From positions 321,935-385,934 of the forward strand of contig NZ_FPAG01000004.1 in NCBI RefSeq assembly GCF_900116365.1: a stretch of DNA of 64,000 nt, given 5' to 3'. A model generated the notes under the pieces. The model had not been told where the DNA came from. It was given only the letters and a program-made list of their open reading frames with translations, and ran no database searches. The translations under genes and the position numbers were made by a program. Position 1 is the first letter of the stretch. The number at the start of each line of letters is the position of its first letter. Source of the stretch: Zhouia amylolytica (GTDB lineage: Bacteria; Bacteroidota; Bacteroidia; Flavobacteriales; Flavobacteriaceae). This document shows positions 8,535 to 17,853 of this stretch, piece by piece.

Positions 8535-9119
8535 TTATTTGTAGAAATTCATGCTGTCAATGTACTCCCAGACTTTTTCTGAAAGCAACGGTCTTATGTT
8601 TTTACCCTCGGCGATACTCTTTCTGATAAATGATGCTGATATTTCCATGATCGGAGCATCTACATGGTGTATTTTAGGATGGTTTTTCAGGTCGTCCACT
8701 ATATTGCCGGATGATATTCTGGGATAAACGTACAGATTATTTCTCTCGAGGATAACTTCGTAATTTTTCCATTTATGGAATCCTTTAATGTTGTCTTCAC
8801 CCATGATCAGAGCGAATTGATTTTCTGGATATTTTTCTTCGAGATAGGCCAAGGTGTTTACCGTGTAATATGGAGGTTCCATTTTGAATTCTATATCAGA
8901 GGGCTTCAACTTTTCATAATCCTCAGTGGCCTTATATACCATTTCGAGACGATGATGGTTGTCAAGTAATGAAGATTTCTTTTTAAATGGACTTACAGGA
9001 GTGATTACAAACCACACCTCTTCCAGATCAGAAAACTCAACCATATGATTAGCGATGGCTAAGTGACCAATGTGGATAGGATTAAAGGTTCCAAAATACA
9101 GGCCTATTTTTTTATTCAT
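8535..9119 (-). CDS. nadD: Nicotinate-nucleotide adenylyltransferase
   Basis: A 194-residue nucleotidyltransferase with the ATP-binding signature GTFNPIHIGH at residues 10-19 and the C-terminal SASFIRKSI motif near residue 163, equivalent to the ISSTxIR site of the family. It joins nicotinate mononucleotide and ATP to form deamido-NAD in the cytoplasm. Its start overlaps the end of gmk by 8 bases, so it belongs to the yicC-gmk-nadD operon transcribed leftward, an arrangement common in Bacteroidetes. Confidence 0.97.
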   Translation of the reverse strand: MNKKIGLYFGTFNPIHIGHLAIANHMVEFSDLEEVWFVITPVSPFKKKSSLLDNHHRLEMVYKATEDYEKLKPSDIEFKMEPPYYTVNTLAYLEEKYPENQFALIMGEDNIKGFHKWKNYEVILERNNLYVYPRISSGNIVDDLKNHPKIHHVDAPIMEISASFIRKSIAEGKNIRPLLSEKVWEYIDSMNFYK

Positions 9120-9702
9120 TAACCTTCTTTTTTAGTCCAATAAAATCAGCTACCAGATCATAGGCTTCTTGTTTGGCCGTGTCAAGATCATAGTTTTTTA
9201 TAATCGTGTCAAATTGAGGAGCTGTTGCCAATTCGACTGAAGCTTTGGCAATACGCATATTAATTTTGTCTTCGCTTTCTGTTTTGCGCTTTTTCAATCT
9301 GATCTTTAATTCGTCAATACTTGGGGGTTTTACAAAAACAGCTAGTGTTTCTTCCGGAAATTTTCGTTTGATTCGCAAACCACCTGCCACATCAATATCA
9401 AAAATCACGTTTTTGCCTTGTGCCCAAATACGTTCGACTTCCGTCTTAAGAGTGCCATAGAAATTATCTCTGTAGACTTCTTCCCATTCAACAAAATCAC
9501 CATTCTTAATATGTTGTTTAAAGTTGTCTAGCGATAGAAAGTAATAATTGATTCCATCTTTTTCTTCACCTCTGGGCTGTCGTGTTGTCGCTGATATAGA
9601 GAATTCCAGATTTAATTCGGGATGTTCCAGTAAATGTTTAACAATAGTAGTTTTTCCACTGCCCGAAGGTGCAGAGAATATAATAAGCTTGCCGTTGGCC
9701 AT
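9112..9702 (-). CDS. gmk: Guanylate kinase
   Basis: A 196-residue P-loop kinase: APSGSGKTTI at residues 11-20, the GMP-binding segment SISATTRQPRGEEKDGINYY at about 36-55 and the lid region RLKKRKTES. It phosphorylates GMP to GDP. The gene starts directly after the stop of yicC and overlaps nadD by 8 bases, which indicates translational coupling within one operon. Confidence 0.98.
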   Translation of the reverse strand: MANGKLIIFSAPSGSGKTTIVKHLLEHPELNLEFSISATTRQPRGEEKDGINYYFLSLDNFKQHIKNGDFVEWEEVYRDNFYGTLKTEVERIWAQGKNVIFDIDVAGGLRIKRKFPEETLAVFVKPPSIDELKIRLKKRKTESEDKINMRIAKASVELATAPQFDTIIKNYDLDTAKQEAYDLVADFIGLKKKVNE

Positions 9703-10575
9703 TTAAAGTACGTTTAAAATTTGTTCTTTTATTTTTTCCAGTTCATCTTTCATTTGAACAACCAATTGCTGAACAGGGGCGTAATTGGCCTTAGAACCCA
9801 TCGTGTTGATTTCTCTTCCAATTTCCTGACATATAAAGCCTAGTTTTCTTCCGTTAGAATCTTTAGATTTTAAAGTGCTGATGAAGTAGTCCAGGTGATT
9901 GGCCAGACGAACTTTCTCTTCGGTAATATCTAATTTTTCAAGATAGTAGATCAACTCTTGTTCAAAACGATTTTCGTCAACATTTTCTTTTAAGTCTGCG
10001 ATGGCTTTTGTGAGTCGTTCTCTAACGGCATTTAAGCGCTCAGCATCAAGAGTCTCCACTTGAGAAAGGAGATCTTTTATATTATTGATTCTGATGTTAA
10101 ATTCTTTTTCTAAAGCTTCCCCTTCTGAAGTTCTAAATTTGTTGATTTCTTTTAAGGCGTTATCAAGTGCTTCAGCGATCGCCTTGAATTCTTCCTCGTC
10201 AATTTCATCACGTTCCGTTTTCAGGGCATCGGGCAGGCGAACAGCCATTTTCATCAGCTCAATGTTGTTGTCAGATTCGGCTGCTTCCGGCGTAACTTCT
10301 TTAAGTTGCCTGATGTATTCTTTAACAACAGGGATATTAATCGCGGAAGAAGTTTCTTCCCCTGTAATCTCCACATACAATCCAAAATCAACCTTTCCTC
10401 GTTTTAAGGAAGAGGCTATAGTATTCCTTAATTCCATTTCCTTTTCTCGGTAAAGAGATGGTATACGGGCATTAAGGTCCAGGCCTTTACTGTTTAATGA
10501 TTTTAGCTCTATGGTTATTTTTTTGCTGGGAAGCTGTATTACATTCTTCCCGTAACCTGTCATGGATTGTATCAT
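9703..10575 (-). CDS. yicC: YicC family endoribonuclease
   Basis: A 290-residue protein beginning with the family hallmark MIQSMTGYGK and carrying the YicC N-terminal domain (about residues 1-155) and the DUF1732 C-terminal domain (about 205-290, NRFEQELIYYLEKLDITEEK and GRKLGFICQEIGREINTMGSKA). E. coli YicC has been described as an endoribonuclease with roles in stationary phase and RNA decay. It is the first gene of the yicC-gmk-nadD operon. The start at 10575 yields the classical N-terminus. Confidence 0.95.
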   Translation of the reverse strand: MIQSMTGYGKNVIQLPSKKITIELKSLNSKGLDLNARIPSLYREKEMELRNTIASSLKRGKVDFGLYVEITGEETSSAINIPVVKEYIRQLKEVTPEAAESDNNIELMKMAVRLPDALKTERDEIDEEEFKAIAEALDNALKEINKFRTSEGEALEKEFNIRINNIKDLLSQVETLDAERLNAVRERLTKAIADLKENVDENRFEQELIYYLEKLDITEEKVRLANHLDYFISTLKSKDSNGRKLGFICQEIGREINTMGSKANYAPVQQLVVQMKDELEKIKEQILNVL

Positions 10576-10748
10576 GCTCTGATTTTAAAAGTTATGCAAA
10601 AGTACATTAAAATTTATGTCATTTAAAATTACATAAAATACAATAAAGAATATTTATTTGAAAGTAGGGTTGTTATATGCCTTTCAGGGATTTAATGTAT
10701 GATCTTTTGCCAACTTAGCTTATTTTTGAGAAGTTTATGGATTACGTT

Positions 10749-11606
10749 ATGAAAAAAACCTTTCCCGAAGTTGTGTATTTAAATGGTGAGTGGCTTAGGC
10801 AAGAGCATGCTACTATTTCTGTTTTTGACAGAGGGTTTATTTTCGGTGATGGACTTTATGAGGTTATTCCTTTTTACAGCGGAAAGTTTTTTTTAAAAGA
10901 CGCACACTTAAATAGGTTAAGGTATGGGTTAAACCAGGTTCATATTGATTTTGATGTCAGTAGGCTAGAACCTGTATTAGAAGAAGCTGTTACTAAAGTT
11001 AAACTGGGAGAACAGGATGGGGCTGTATATATTCAGATTACTCGTGGAGTAGCACCCCGTACTCATTATTACCCGGAAAATGTGACGCCTACTATTTTGG
11101 TGTATGCCTTTCCTGTAGCGTTAAAAGGATTTGATAAGAGATTTGTGGATGTTTTAATTACCGAAGATTACAGATGGCATCGGTGTGATATTAAGGCCAC
11201 CTCTTTAATAGCCAATGTAGCGATGAATGATGAAGCTATCAAAAACGGGTTTCACGAAACTATTTTACATAGACAGGGAGTAATAACAGAAGGGTCGCAT
11301 TCTTCAATTTTCTTTGTAGTGAATAATGAAGTATACACTCATCCTGAAGGGCACTACATATTACCTGGTATTACTAGAAAGGCTGTTATTGATCTTTGTA
11401 AGAAATTAGATGTGGTAATACATGAAGATCCATTGAAAATTGATCAATTGTCGGAGGTTGATGAAGTTTTTTTGACAGGAACCACTACACAGATTTTAGG
11501 GGTCAAATCGATGATTATGAATGGTGAAGTGTGTTTTAAAAAGCAGGAAGCCGGGGAAATAACGAAGCGATTACAACATGCTTTTATCGCGTTAACTGCT
11601 CAATGA
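10749..11606 (+). CDS. dat: Aminotransferase class IV, probably D-amino-acid transaminase
   Basis: A 285-residue fold-type IV PLP enzyme. Signatures include the N-terminal YLNGEW and FDRGFIFGDGLYEVIPFY, the likely PLP lysine in CDIKATSLIANV (about Lys149), and the cofactor-binding TEGSHSSIFFV and FLTGTTTQI. It most resembles D-alanine transaminases, which supply D-glutamate and D-alanine for cell wall; branched-chain transaminases are related but longer. I prefer the ATG at 10749 to one at 10737 because it gives the usual N-terminus, but both are possible. It is convergent with the peptidase gene, 7 bases apart. Confidence 0.87.
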   Translation: MKKTFPEVVYLNGEWLRQEHATISVFDRGFIFGDGLYEVIPFYSGKFFLKDAHLNRLRYGLNQVHIDFDVSRLEPVLEEAVTKVKLGEQDGAVYIQITRGVAPRTHYYPENVTPTILVYAFPVALKGFDKRFVDVLITEDYRWHRCDIKATSLIANVAMNDEAIKNGFHETILHRQGVITEGSHSSIFFVVNNEVYTHPEGHYILPGITRKAVIDLCKKLDVVIHEDPLKIDQLSEVDEVFLTGTTTQILGVKSMIMNGEVCFKKQEAGEITKRLQHAFIALTAQ

Positions 11607-11613
11607 CCATCTT

Positions 11614-12747
11614 TTAGTTTTTTATTACCTGGTGCTTTTTTAAAATCTTTAAAACTTTTGAAACAGGTAAGGCTTCAATAGTTCTACCATTTTTGCCGAC
11701 CGTTGTTTTTGACTTAAATAATGCGTTTAAAATAGCTTCTTCTGTAGCTTCAATGGCGGCCATGAAAATAGGAGACATATGGTCGTTAGATACCGTTTGC
11801 CAAGTCATTAGTTGTGGGGTATTGTATGGAATTCGAACTTCTTCAGCGGTGGAAAATGCAATTACGTAATCGCCACTTCCGTTGGAAACAATCCCTCCGG
11901 TTTTGGCAATACCTAAGAATGCTCGTTTGGCCAGTCTATTCAAGTTTCTGTGGTCAAGAGGGGCATCCGTAGCGACGACAATCATGCAAGAGCCATCAAC
12001 GTTGTTTAACAATTGATTGCTAAAGGCAAAATTACCTAGTTCTTTCCCTACATTTATTCCGGCAACCTGGAGAACCCCTCCAAAATTAGATTGAACGATA
12101 ACACCTACAGTGTAGCCGCCCAGACTTTCGGGGAGTTTCCTTGAAGCAGTGCCAATACCGCCTTTGTACCCGAAAGAAACAGTTCCTGTGCCAGCTCCAA
12201 TGCTGCCTTCCTGTACATTGGTTTCTGACGAATTTTCAATGGCGCTAAATATATCGTTTGTGGTGATGTGTTGCCCTCTAATGTCATTTAAATAACCATC
12301 GTTAGTTTCACCAACAATGGCATTCACCGACCTTACATCTTCATTCCCATCCTGGCGGAGTGTGTATTTAATGAGGGCATCCATGGCAGTGGCCACATTC
12401 AAAGTGTTTGTTAAAACGATTGGCGTTTCAATGTTTCCCAATTCATTAACCTGAGTACTTCCGGCTAATTTGCCAAAACCATTACCGACGAAAACCGCAG
12501 CGGGCACCTTTTGCTGGAAAATGTTTTCGCTGTGAGGTAATATTGCCGTTACCCCCGTTCTTATACTATCACCCAGGCATTTTGTGGTATGACCTACTTT
12601 TACTCCTGAAACATCTGTAATAGCGTTCAGTTCTCCTGTAGGAATGACACCTATTTCAATTCCATAATCTCTAAGCCGCTTTTGAGCATTGTTAGATGCA
12701 AAAATGAAGCTGCAGATGAAAAGCGCTATTAGTTTTTTTGAAATCAT
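11614..12747 (-). CDS. P1 family peptidase (DmpA/S58), secreted
   Basis: A 377-residue protein with a signal peptide (about residues 1-21) and the DmpA-like aminopeptidase fold: TDVSGVKVGHTT near residue 44, GSIGAGTGTVSFGYKGGIG at 181-199, and the autocleavage and nucleophile site at Gly252-Ser253 in VDGSCMIVVATDAP. Family members are N-terminal-nucleophile peptidases that cleave small peptides, often beta-amino or D-amino peptides, after self-processing into two chains. It may be the last gene of the leftward sugar operon, 63 bases after a DUF1080 gene, but its function does not obviously fit that pathway. Confidence 0.9.
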   Translation of the reverse strand: MISKKLIALFICSFIFASNNAQKRLRDYGIEIGVIPTGELNAITDVSGVKVGHTTKCLGDSIRTGVTAILPHSENIFQQKVPAAVFVGNGFGKLAGSTQVNELGNIETPIVLTNTLNVATAMDALIKYTLRQDGNEDVRSVNAIVGETNDGYLNDIRGQHITTNDIFSAIENSSETNVQEGSIGAGTGTVSFGYKGGIGTASRKLPESLGGYTVGVIVQSNFGGVLQVAGINVGKELGNFAFSNQLLNNVDGSCMIVVATDAPLDHRNLNRLAKRAFLGIAKTGGIVSNGSGDYVIAFSTAEEVRIPYNTPQLMTWQTVSNDHMSPIFMAAIEATEEAILNALFKSKTTVGKNGRTIEALPVSKVLKILKKHQVIKN

Positions 12748-12810
12748 TTTTCACTGGTGATATAAAAAAGCCTTGAGTAGGTGGAATAATAGATAGGGTC
12801 GATTGATGCT

Positions 12811-13626
12811 TTATAGCTCCCGAATCCAAATATTCCTAAAGCTGACTCCGCTATGGTCCATATGGTCCTGAAGCTTTAAAGGGGCTTTACCATGTGGTTC
12901 GTTTTTTGGCCAGCCAATATATTCGGTAGTACCTTTTATGATTACGTGATCTTGTACCAAAACATTATTGTGTAAAACGGTTACTGTAGCCGAACGTGTT
13001 TTATTCCCTTCACTGTCGAATTGTGGTGCTCTGTAGATTACATCATAGGTTTGCCACTCTCCCGAAGGCTTACTTGCATTGACCAAAGGGATGTGTTGCT
13101 TATAAATAGCTGCTGCCTGTCCGTTTACATAAGTTTTATTTTGGTAGGTGTCCAAAACCTGTATTTCATATCTGTTTTGGAGAAAAATACCGCTATTTCC
13201 TCTACTTTGATTGGTTGCCTCGGATTCTGCCGGGTTTTTCCATTCTATATGGAGTTGAATATCTCCAAATTTTTGTTTTGTTTGAATGTTTCCTGCACCA
13301 TTTTTAACAGTCATGCTGCCATTGTTGTTCAGTATCCAATCAGCGGTTTTAGTGGTGTCTTTACTGCTAACCCAGGCATTTAAATCTGATCCATCAAAAA
13401 GGATGACGGCGTCTGATGGAACACCGTTATTTCCGGTTGGATCTACTTTTGGTGGGATTGGCTCCCATATTTCAGTTTCTTCAGGTTTGGTAGGTTCCTT
13501 TTCTTTAATAGAGTCCTTTTCTACAACTTCATTAATTGCTATAGAAGTGGAGTTTTCTTTTTTGTTTTTGCATCCCGTCAAAAGAACTATGGTTAAGATG
13601 GTGGCAGCTATATTTCTTAAAACCAT
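12811..13626 (-). CDS. DUF1080 (3-keto-disaccharide hydrolase-type) lipoprotein
   Basis: A 271-residue lipoprotein: signal ending at the lipobox LLTGC (Cys19), a low-complexity Glu/Lys/Pro linker (about 20-65), then one DUF1080 beta-sandwich domain (about 70-271) with VILFDGSDLNAWVS, GDIQLHIEWKNP, NSGIFLQNRYEIQVLD and GVSFRNIWIREL. The family is linked to hydrolysis or lyase cleavage of 3-keto-glycosides. It lies 3 bases after the second DUF1080 gene in an operon with isomerase-like and Gfo/Idh genes, matching that role. The two neighbouring DUF1080 proteins are clearly different in sequence, so they may act on different linkages. Substrate is unknown. Confidence 0.87.
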   Translation of the reverse strand: MVLRNIAATILTIVLLTGCKNKKENSTSIAINEVVEKDSIKEKEPTKPEETEIWEPIPPKVDPTGNNGVPSDAVILFDGSDLNAWVSSKDTTKTADWILNNNGSMTVKNGAGNIQTKQKFGDIQLHIEWKNPAESEATNQSRGNSGIFLQNRYEIQVLDTYQNKTYVNGQAAAIYKQHIPLVNASKPSGEWQTYDVIYRAPQFDSEGNKTRSATVTVLHNNVLVQDHVIIKGTTEYIGWPKNEPHGKAPLKLQDHMDHSGVSFRNIWIREL

Positions 13627-13629
13627 GGC

Positions 13630-14370
13630 TTAAAGAGGTTTTATTTTTATGTTTCTGTACCAAACTTTGTCGCCATGATCCTGTAGGCCAATATGTCCTG
13701 TTTGGTATTTTCCAAAGCCTTCCCATCCTTTGAATTTAGAATTTTCAACCATTTCATCCCATTTCGGACCGTGTACCGGAAAAGTAACAATTTCAGTACC
13801 ATTAAGGGTGATGCTGCCAGCATTTGTTTCGTGGTTTATCTTTAAAACACAAGTGTTCCACTCGCCTGCCGGTTTTACCACTTTTTCTGAAGGAGCTATC
13901 ATATCGTAGAGTGATCCTGCCTGATGGGTGGTTCCGTTTTTGGCGTCTGGATGACGTTCATCATCTAACACTTGAATTTCCGGACCAGTTTGATAGGCTT
14001 CCGGGAATTTTGGATCTTCATAAACACCCCAAAAAATGCCACTGTTTCCTCCTTCAGATATTTTCCATTCCAGAGATAATTCGAAGTTCTTGAATTTTTC
14101 TTTGGTTATAATGTTGTTTCCTCCATTTTTTCCGGGAGTAAATACCATGGCCTTATCTTCGATGGACCATTGTGATGGCATTTCTTCTTTAAGGTATCCT
14201 CTCCATGCATCAAAGGAGGAGCCATCAAATAAGGTAATCCAACCATTGTTTTGGATGTCTGTATTCATAGCTGCTGTTTTTTCAGGAGCTTCTTTGTTTT
14301 CTTTTGCCTCTTTTTGTTTGCACCCGATTACCGTCAGGCAGGCAAAAATGATGTAAGCTAGCTTCTTCAT
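13630..14370 (-). CDS. DUF1080 (3-keto-disaccharide hydrolase-type) lipoprotein
   Basis: A 246-residue lipoprotein with a lipobox (TVIGC, Cys17), a short charged linker and a DUF1080 domain from about residue 40: WITLFDGSSFDAWRGY, NFELSLEWKISEGGNSGIFW, PEIQVLDDERHPDAKNGTTH and HIGLQDHGDKVWYRNIKIKP. This is the most typical DUF1080 sequence of the three in the window; the conserved QDHGD and RHPDAK stretches probably line the active site. It sits 14 bases after an isomerase/epimerase gene and 3 bases before another DUF1080 gene. The lipid anchor places it on a periplasmic or surface membrane face. I infer cleavage of 3-keto-glycosides made by the GMC enzymes encoded divergently. Confidence 0.9.
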   Translation of the reverse strand: MKKLAYIIFACLTVIGCKQKEAKENKEAPEKTAAMNTDIQNNGWITLFDGSSFDAWRGYLKEEMPSQWSIEDKAMVFTPGKNGGNNIITKEKFKNFELSLEWKISEGGNSGIFWGVYEDPKFPEAYQTGPEIQVLDDERHPDAKNGTTHQAGSLYDMIAPSEKVVKPAGEWNTCVLKINHETNAGSITLNGTEIVTFPVHGPKWDEMVENSKFKGWEGFGKYQTGHIGLQDHGDKVWYRNIKIKPL

Positions 14371-14384
14371 TTTGTTAATTAGTT

Positions 14385-15437
14385 TTAGAGTCCTAAGATA
14401 TTCTTCAAAGTTTTTTGATCTATTTCTGCTCCTGCAAAATCATCAAATGCCTTTTCAGTGGCTTCAATAATATGCCTCTGAATAAAAGGGGCGCCTTCTC
14501 TGGCTCCTTGTTCCGGACTTTTAATGCAACATTCCCATTCCATTACTGCCCATACATCGCAGCCGTATTGTGTAAGTTTAGAAAAGATTTTTTTAAAATC
14601 CACCTGTCCATCACCAAGAGATCTGTAACGGCCTGCTCGCTCACTCCAATTATTGTATCCACCAAATGCTCCTTTTTTACCTGTTGGATTGAATTCGGAA
14701 TCCTTAACATGAAATGACTTAATAAATTCATGGTAGTGATCGATATACTCAATATAGTCCAATTGTTGTAGTACAAAATGCGAAGGGTCATAAAGGATGT
14801 TAACACGTTTGTGATTTCCTGTAGCTTCCAGAAATCGTTCAAAGGTGTCACCATCGTGAATATCTTCTCCCGGGTGAACTTCATAGCACACATCTACTCC
14901 ATTTTCATCAAAAACGTTTAAGATCGGGAGCCATCTTTTTGCAAGTTCTTCAAAGCCCATTTCTACAAGACCGGGCGGTCTTTGTGGCCATGGGTGAAAG
15001 GTATGCCATAACAGAGCTCCTGAAAATGTAGCATGTGCATTAAGTCCGAGTCGTTTACTTGCAATAGCAGCTTTTTTAACGGTATCCACGGCCCATTCCG
15101 TTCTGGCTTTTGGATTGCCTTTTAAGGCTTCCGGAGCGAAATTATCAAACATGAGATCATAGGCAGGATGAACAGCAACCAGTTGTCCTTGCAAGTGGGT
15201 CGATAACTCTGTTATTTCAAGTCCGTAGGAATTTATTTTACCTTTTAATTCGTCGCAATAAGTTTGACTCTCGGAAGCTAAGTCCAGATCAATAAGGAAG
15301 TTTTCCCAGGTAGGGATTTGTATTCCTTTATACCCCAGGTCTGAAGCCCATTTACACATACCATCCAGGCTGTTGAAAGGAGCTTTATTGTCTACAAACT
15401 GAGCTAAGAATACTGCTGGTCCTTTTATCGTTTTCAT
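14385..15437 (-). CDS. Sugar phosphate isomerase/epimerase-like TIM barrel protein
   Basis: A 350-residue AP-endonuclease-2/xylose-isomerase-like TIM barrel with a probable metal site made of Glu in CYEVHPGEDI, Asp in LYDPSHFV, His in SFHVKDSEF and Glu in VMEWECCI. It has no signal peptide, so it is probably cytoplasmic. I chose the ATG at 15437; an in-frame start at 15497 would overlap the Gfo/Idh gene by 50 bases and adds an unlikely N-terminus. It is 10 bases from the Gfo/Idh gene and 14 from a DUF1080 gene. Members in comparable gene sets process keto-sugars, for example by epimerisation or hydration; the true reaction is not visible from sequence. Confidence 0.85.
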   Translation of the reverse strand: MKTIKGPAVFLAQFVDNKAPFNSLDGMCKWASDLGYKGIQIPTWENFLIDLDLASESQTYCDELKGKINSYGLEITELSTHLQGQLVAVHPAYDLMFDNFAPEALKGNPKARTEWAVDTVKKAAIASKRLGLNAHATFSGALLWHTFHPWPQRPPGLVEMGFEELAKRWLPILNVFDENGVDVCYEVHPGEDIHDGDTFERFLEATGNHKRVNILYDPSHFVLQQLDYIEYIDHYHEFIKSFHVKDSEFNPTGKKGAFGGYNNWSERAGRYRSLGDGQVDFKKIFSKLTQYGCDVWAVMEWECCIKSPEQGAREGAPFIQRHIIEATEKAFDDFAGAEIDQKTLKNILGL

Positions 15438-15447
15438 ATAATCAGTT

Positions 15448-16590
15448 TTAAAGTTTTGTCCAGGCTGTATTATTTTTATCACTATGAACTGAGGCATGAA
15501 TAAATCTAACCCCTCTTACACCATCAGAAACTGAAGGGTAATCTGGTTGTTCGATGTTTTTTCCAGCGAGCACATTATTGAGGTGAATTGCAAAATTTTT
15601 GTAAATGGTAGCGAAAGCTTCTAAATACCCTTCCGGATGACCGGCTGGTATCCTTGATGTTTTAATGGCTTCCGGATAAAGGTCATTGCCATTAGGAGTG
15701 AATACTTTTTTAGGCTGATCGATCCAACGCGTAATTAGCTGGTTTGGATTTTCCTGATGCCATTCGATGCTTCCTTTTTCTCCATAAACGCGGATCGCTA
15801 AATTATTTTCTTCGCCAACGGCTATTTGTGAAAAAGACATGGTTCCTTTCGCTCCATTTTCCATGCGCAATAGAATATTGCCGTCATCATCTAAAACTCG
15901 TCCTTCACCAAACCTGCCCAGGTCGGCTGCGAGTTCAGTAATCTTTAAGTTTGTAATGTATTCCACAAGGTTTTCTGCGTGGGTGCCAATATCACCCAAG
16001 GCACCGCCTACCCCTGATTTCTTTGGGTCAACTCTCCAGGAGGCTTGTTTGTTATCTGTTTTTTCCACCTGCGTAGCCATCCAGCCTTGAAGGTATTGTA
16101 CTTGAATCTTTCTGATACCTCCCAAATCACCATTTTTAACCATGGCCTTGGCTTGTTTTACCATGGGGTGTCCGGTATAATTATGGGTTAGCGCAAAGAG
16201 GAGTCCGGTTTCATGAACTATTTTTTCTAGTTCTTCAGCCTCAGTTATAGTAAGCGTCATTGGTTTGTCGCAAACCACATGGAATCCATTTTCTAAAGCC
16301 ATTTTAGCCGGTTCGAAATGCATATGATTAGGAGTGACAATAGCTACGAAGTCCATGCGCTGATCTTCCGGAAGTTCCTTTTCTTTCCGGATCATTTCTT
16401 CATAGCTCCCATAGCATCTTTCTTCAGGTAAAAGCAGGGCTTTCCCCGATTGCTTTGATTTTTCCGAAGAACTACTGAAGGCGCCACATACAAGTTCTAT
16501 AATTCCATCAATTGAGGCTGCTTTACGATGTACGTCTCCTATAAAAGATCCAATGCCACCACCGATCATCCCCATTCTAATTTTTCTCAT
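15448..16590 (-). CDS. Gfo/Idh/MocA family oxidoreductase
   Basis: A 380-residue NAD(P)-dependent oxidoreductase. The Rossmann motif MGMIGGGIGSFIGDVH is near the N-terminus, the active-site lysine is in CDKPMTL (about residue 110), and the C-terminal domain has the metal/substrate-site sequence GGALGDIGTHAENLVEYI near 195. No export signal is visible, so it should act in the cytoplasm. In a C3-oxidative sugar pathway such enzymes reduce 3-keto-glucose back to glucose, or oxidise inositol-like or sugar substrates. Located 3 bases from the MFS transporter and 10 from the isomerase gene. Confidence 0.92.
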   Translation of the reverse strand: MRKIRMGMIGGGIGSFIGDVHRKAASIDGIIELVCGAFSSSSEKSKQSGKALLLPEERCYGSYEEMIRKEKELPEDQRMDFVAIVTPNHMHFEPAKMALENGFHVVCDKPMTLTITEAEELEKIVHETGLLFALTHNYTGHPMVKQAKAMVKNGDLGGIRKIQVQYLQGWMATQVEKTDNKQASWRVDPKKSGVGGALGDIGTHAENLVEYITNLKITELAADLGRFGEGRVLDDDGNILLRMENGAKGTMSFSQIAVGEENNLAIRVYGEKGSIEWHQENPNQLITRWIDQPKKVFTPNGNDLYPEAIKTSRIPAGHPEGYLEAFATIYKNFAIHLNNVLAGKNIEQPDYPSVSDGVRGVRFIHASVHSDKNNTAWTKL

Positions 16591-16593
16591 ATT

Positions 16594-17826
16594 TTACTGT
16601 TTGTATTCTACTTTTTCATTTTTAAAGAAGATAATGAATAAGATTAAAACACCCAAGGCAAAGAATGCCGGATATGTCCAGATTGAATTCCAATCATGAG
16701 TGCCGTCAGACAACAAGAAATGATCTGAAATGTTACCTGCCACCCAGAATCCAATGAGCATTCCCACTCCATAGGTTGCCAGCGTGATCAATCCTTGAGC
16801 TGCACTTTTATATTTTTCTCCAGCTTTCGAGTCTGTATAGATTTGTCCGGAAACAAAGAAAAAGTCGTAGCAAATTCCGTGTAAGGCAATCCCTATTAAC
16901 AGCATGAAAGCAAGTTCTCCGGCATCTCCATAAGCAAATAGTAAGTACCTGATTGTCCAGGCAAGCATTCCAACCAAGAGGGTCATTTTAATTCCGAATC
17001 TTTTAAAGAACACAGGCAGTAATAGCATGAAAAGCACTTCAGAGGCCTGTCCTAATGTCATTTTACCGGTTGGGTTTTCCATTCCAACCTCGGCTAAAAA
17101 CGGATTGGCATTCTGGTAATAGAAGGCCAAAGGAATACATATGAGTACTGATGACATAAAGAATATTAAAAAGTTTTTACTCTTAAGCAGACTTAAAGCT
17201 TCCAGCCCCAGAATTTCAGATATGGTGGGTTTTTCTCCAGACGATTTCGCTCTCGGAGGTGTTTTTGGTAAGGTGAAACTAAAGAGTCCTAAGAAGGCTG
17301 ATGCAGCGGCAGTCATTATAAAGGTATTCTTCAATAAGCCTTGTTCAATACCTTCGGAAGAATCCCAATTAAAGACGAAGCTTATTGTAAGTCCGGCGAT
17401 AATCCATCCCAAAGTTCCAAAAACTCTCACTAAAGGAAATTCTTTGGCCGGGTCTTTCATTTGGTTAAATGATACAGAATTAACCAGGGCCAGGGTAGGC
17501 ATATATAATATCATATAGCCTAAAACATAGGGATAAAAAATACTGAAGTCGGCGGCATTTGCCATTTGATACATTAAAATAGCTCCTATTAAGTGCAATA
17601 AGCCCAGGATTCGCTCAGCATTAAAAAACCGGTCTGCTATCAGGCCAATAATAAAAGGCGCTATTATAGCACCCCATGATTGTGTTGAAAAAGCCATTGC
17701 TGTCTCTGCGCCTGTTGCATTGAGGTTATTTCCCAGAAAAGTACCCAGTGAAACAAACCACCCTCCCCAGATAAAAAATTCGAGGAACATCATCAGGGAA
17801 AGTTGAAATTGTATTTTTTTGTTCAT
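16594..17826 (-). CDS. MFS transporter of the nucleoside:H+ symporter (NupG-like) type
   Basis: A 410-residue protein with about 12 membrane segments and the NHS-family N-terminus (LSLMMFLEFFIWGGWFVSLGTFL), followed by IIAPFIIGLIADRFF and a central cytoplasmic loop rich in Pro and Lys (TLPKTPPRAKSSGEKP, about residues 195-215). Annotated relatives are called nucleoside permeases, but in Bacteroidetes they are often embedded in sugar-catabolic operons. Here it lies between an isomerase gene (27 bases) and a Gfo/Idh gene (3 bases), so import of a keto-sugar or released monosaccharide is more likely than nucleoside uptake. The substrate is inference. Confidence 0.88.
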   Translation of the reverse strand: MNKKIQFQLSLMMFLEFFIWGGWFVSLGTFLGNNLNATGAETAMAFSTQSWGAIIAPFIIGLIADRFFNAERILGLLHLIGAILMYQMANAADFSIFYPYVLGYMILYMPTLALVNSVSFNQMKDPAKEFPLVRVFGTLGWIIAGLTISFVFNWDSSEGIEQGLLKNTFIMTAAASAFLGLFSFTLPKTPPRAKSSGEKPTISEILGLEALSLLKSKNFLIFFMSSVLICIPLAFYYQNANPFLAEVGMENPTGKMTLGQASEVLFMLLLPVFFKRFGIKMTLLVGMLAWTIRYLLFAYGDAGELAFMLLIGIALHGICYDFFFVSGQIYTDSKAGEKYKSAAQGLITLATYGVGMLIGFWVAGNISDHFLLSDGTHDWNSIWTYPAFFALGVLILFIIFFKNEKVEYKQ

Positions 17827-17853
17827 TTTAAAAAGTAGTTTTGATTCGTGTTA

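Noticed and set aside
16594-17826. Calling the MFS protein a nucleoside permease
   Set aside because: The family label is correct but the operon around it is for sugar conversion, so substrate is left open.
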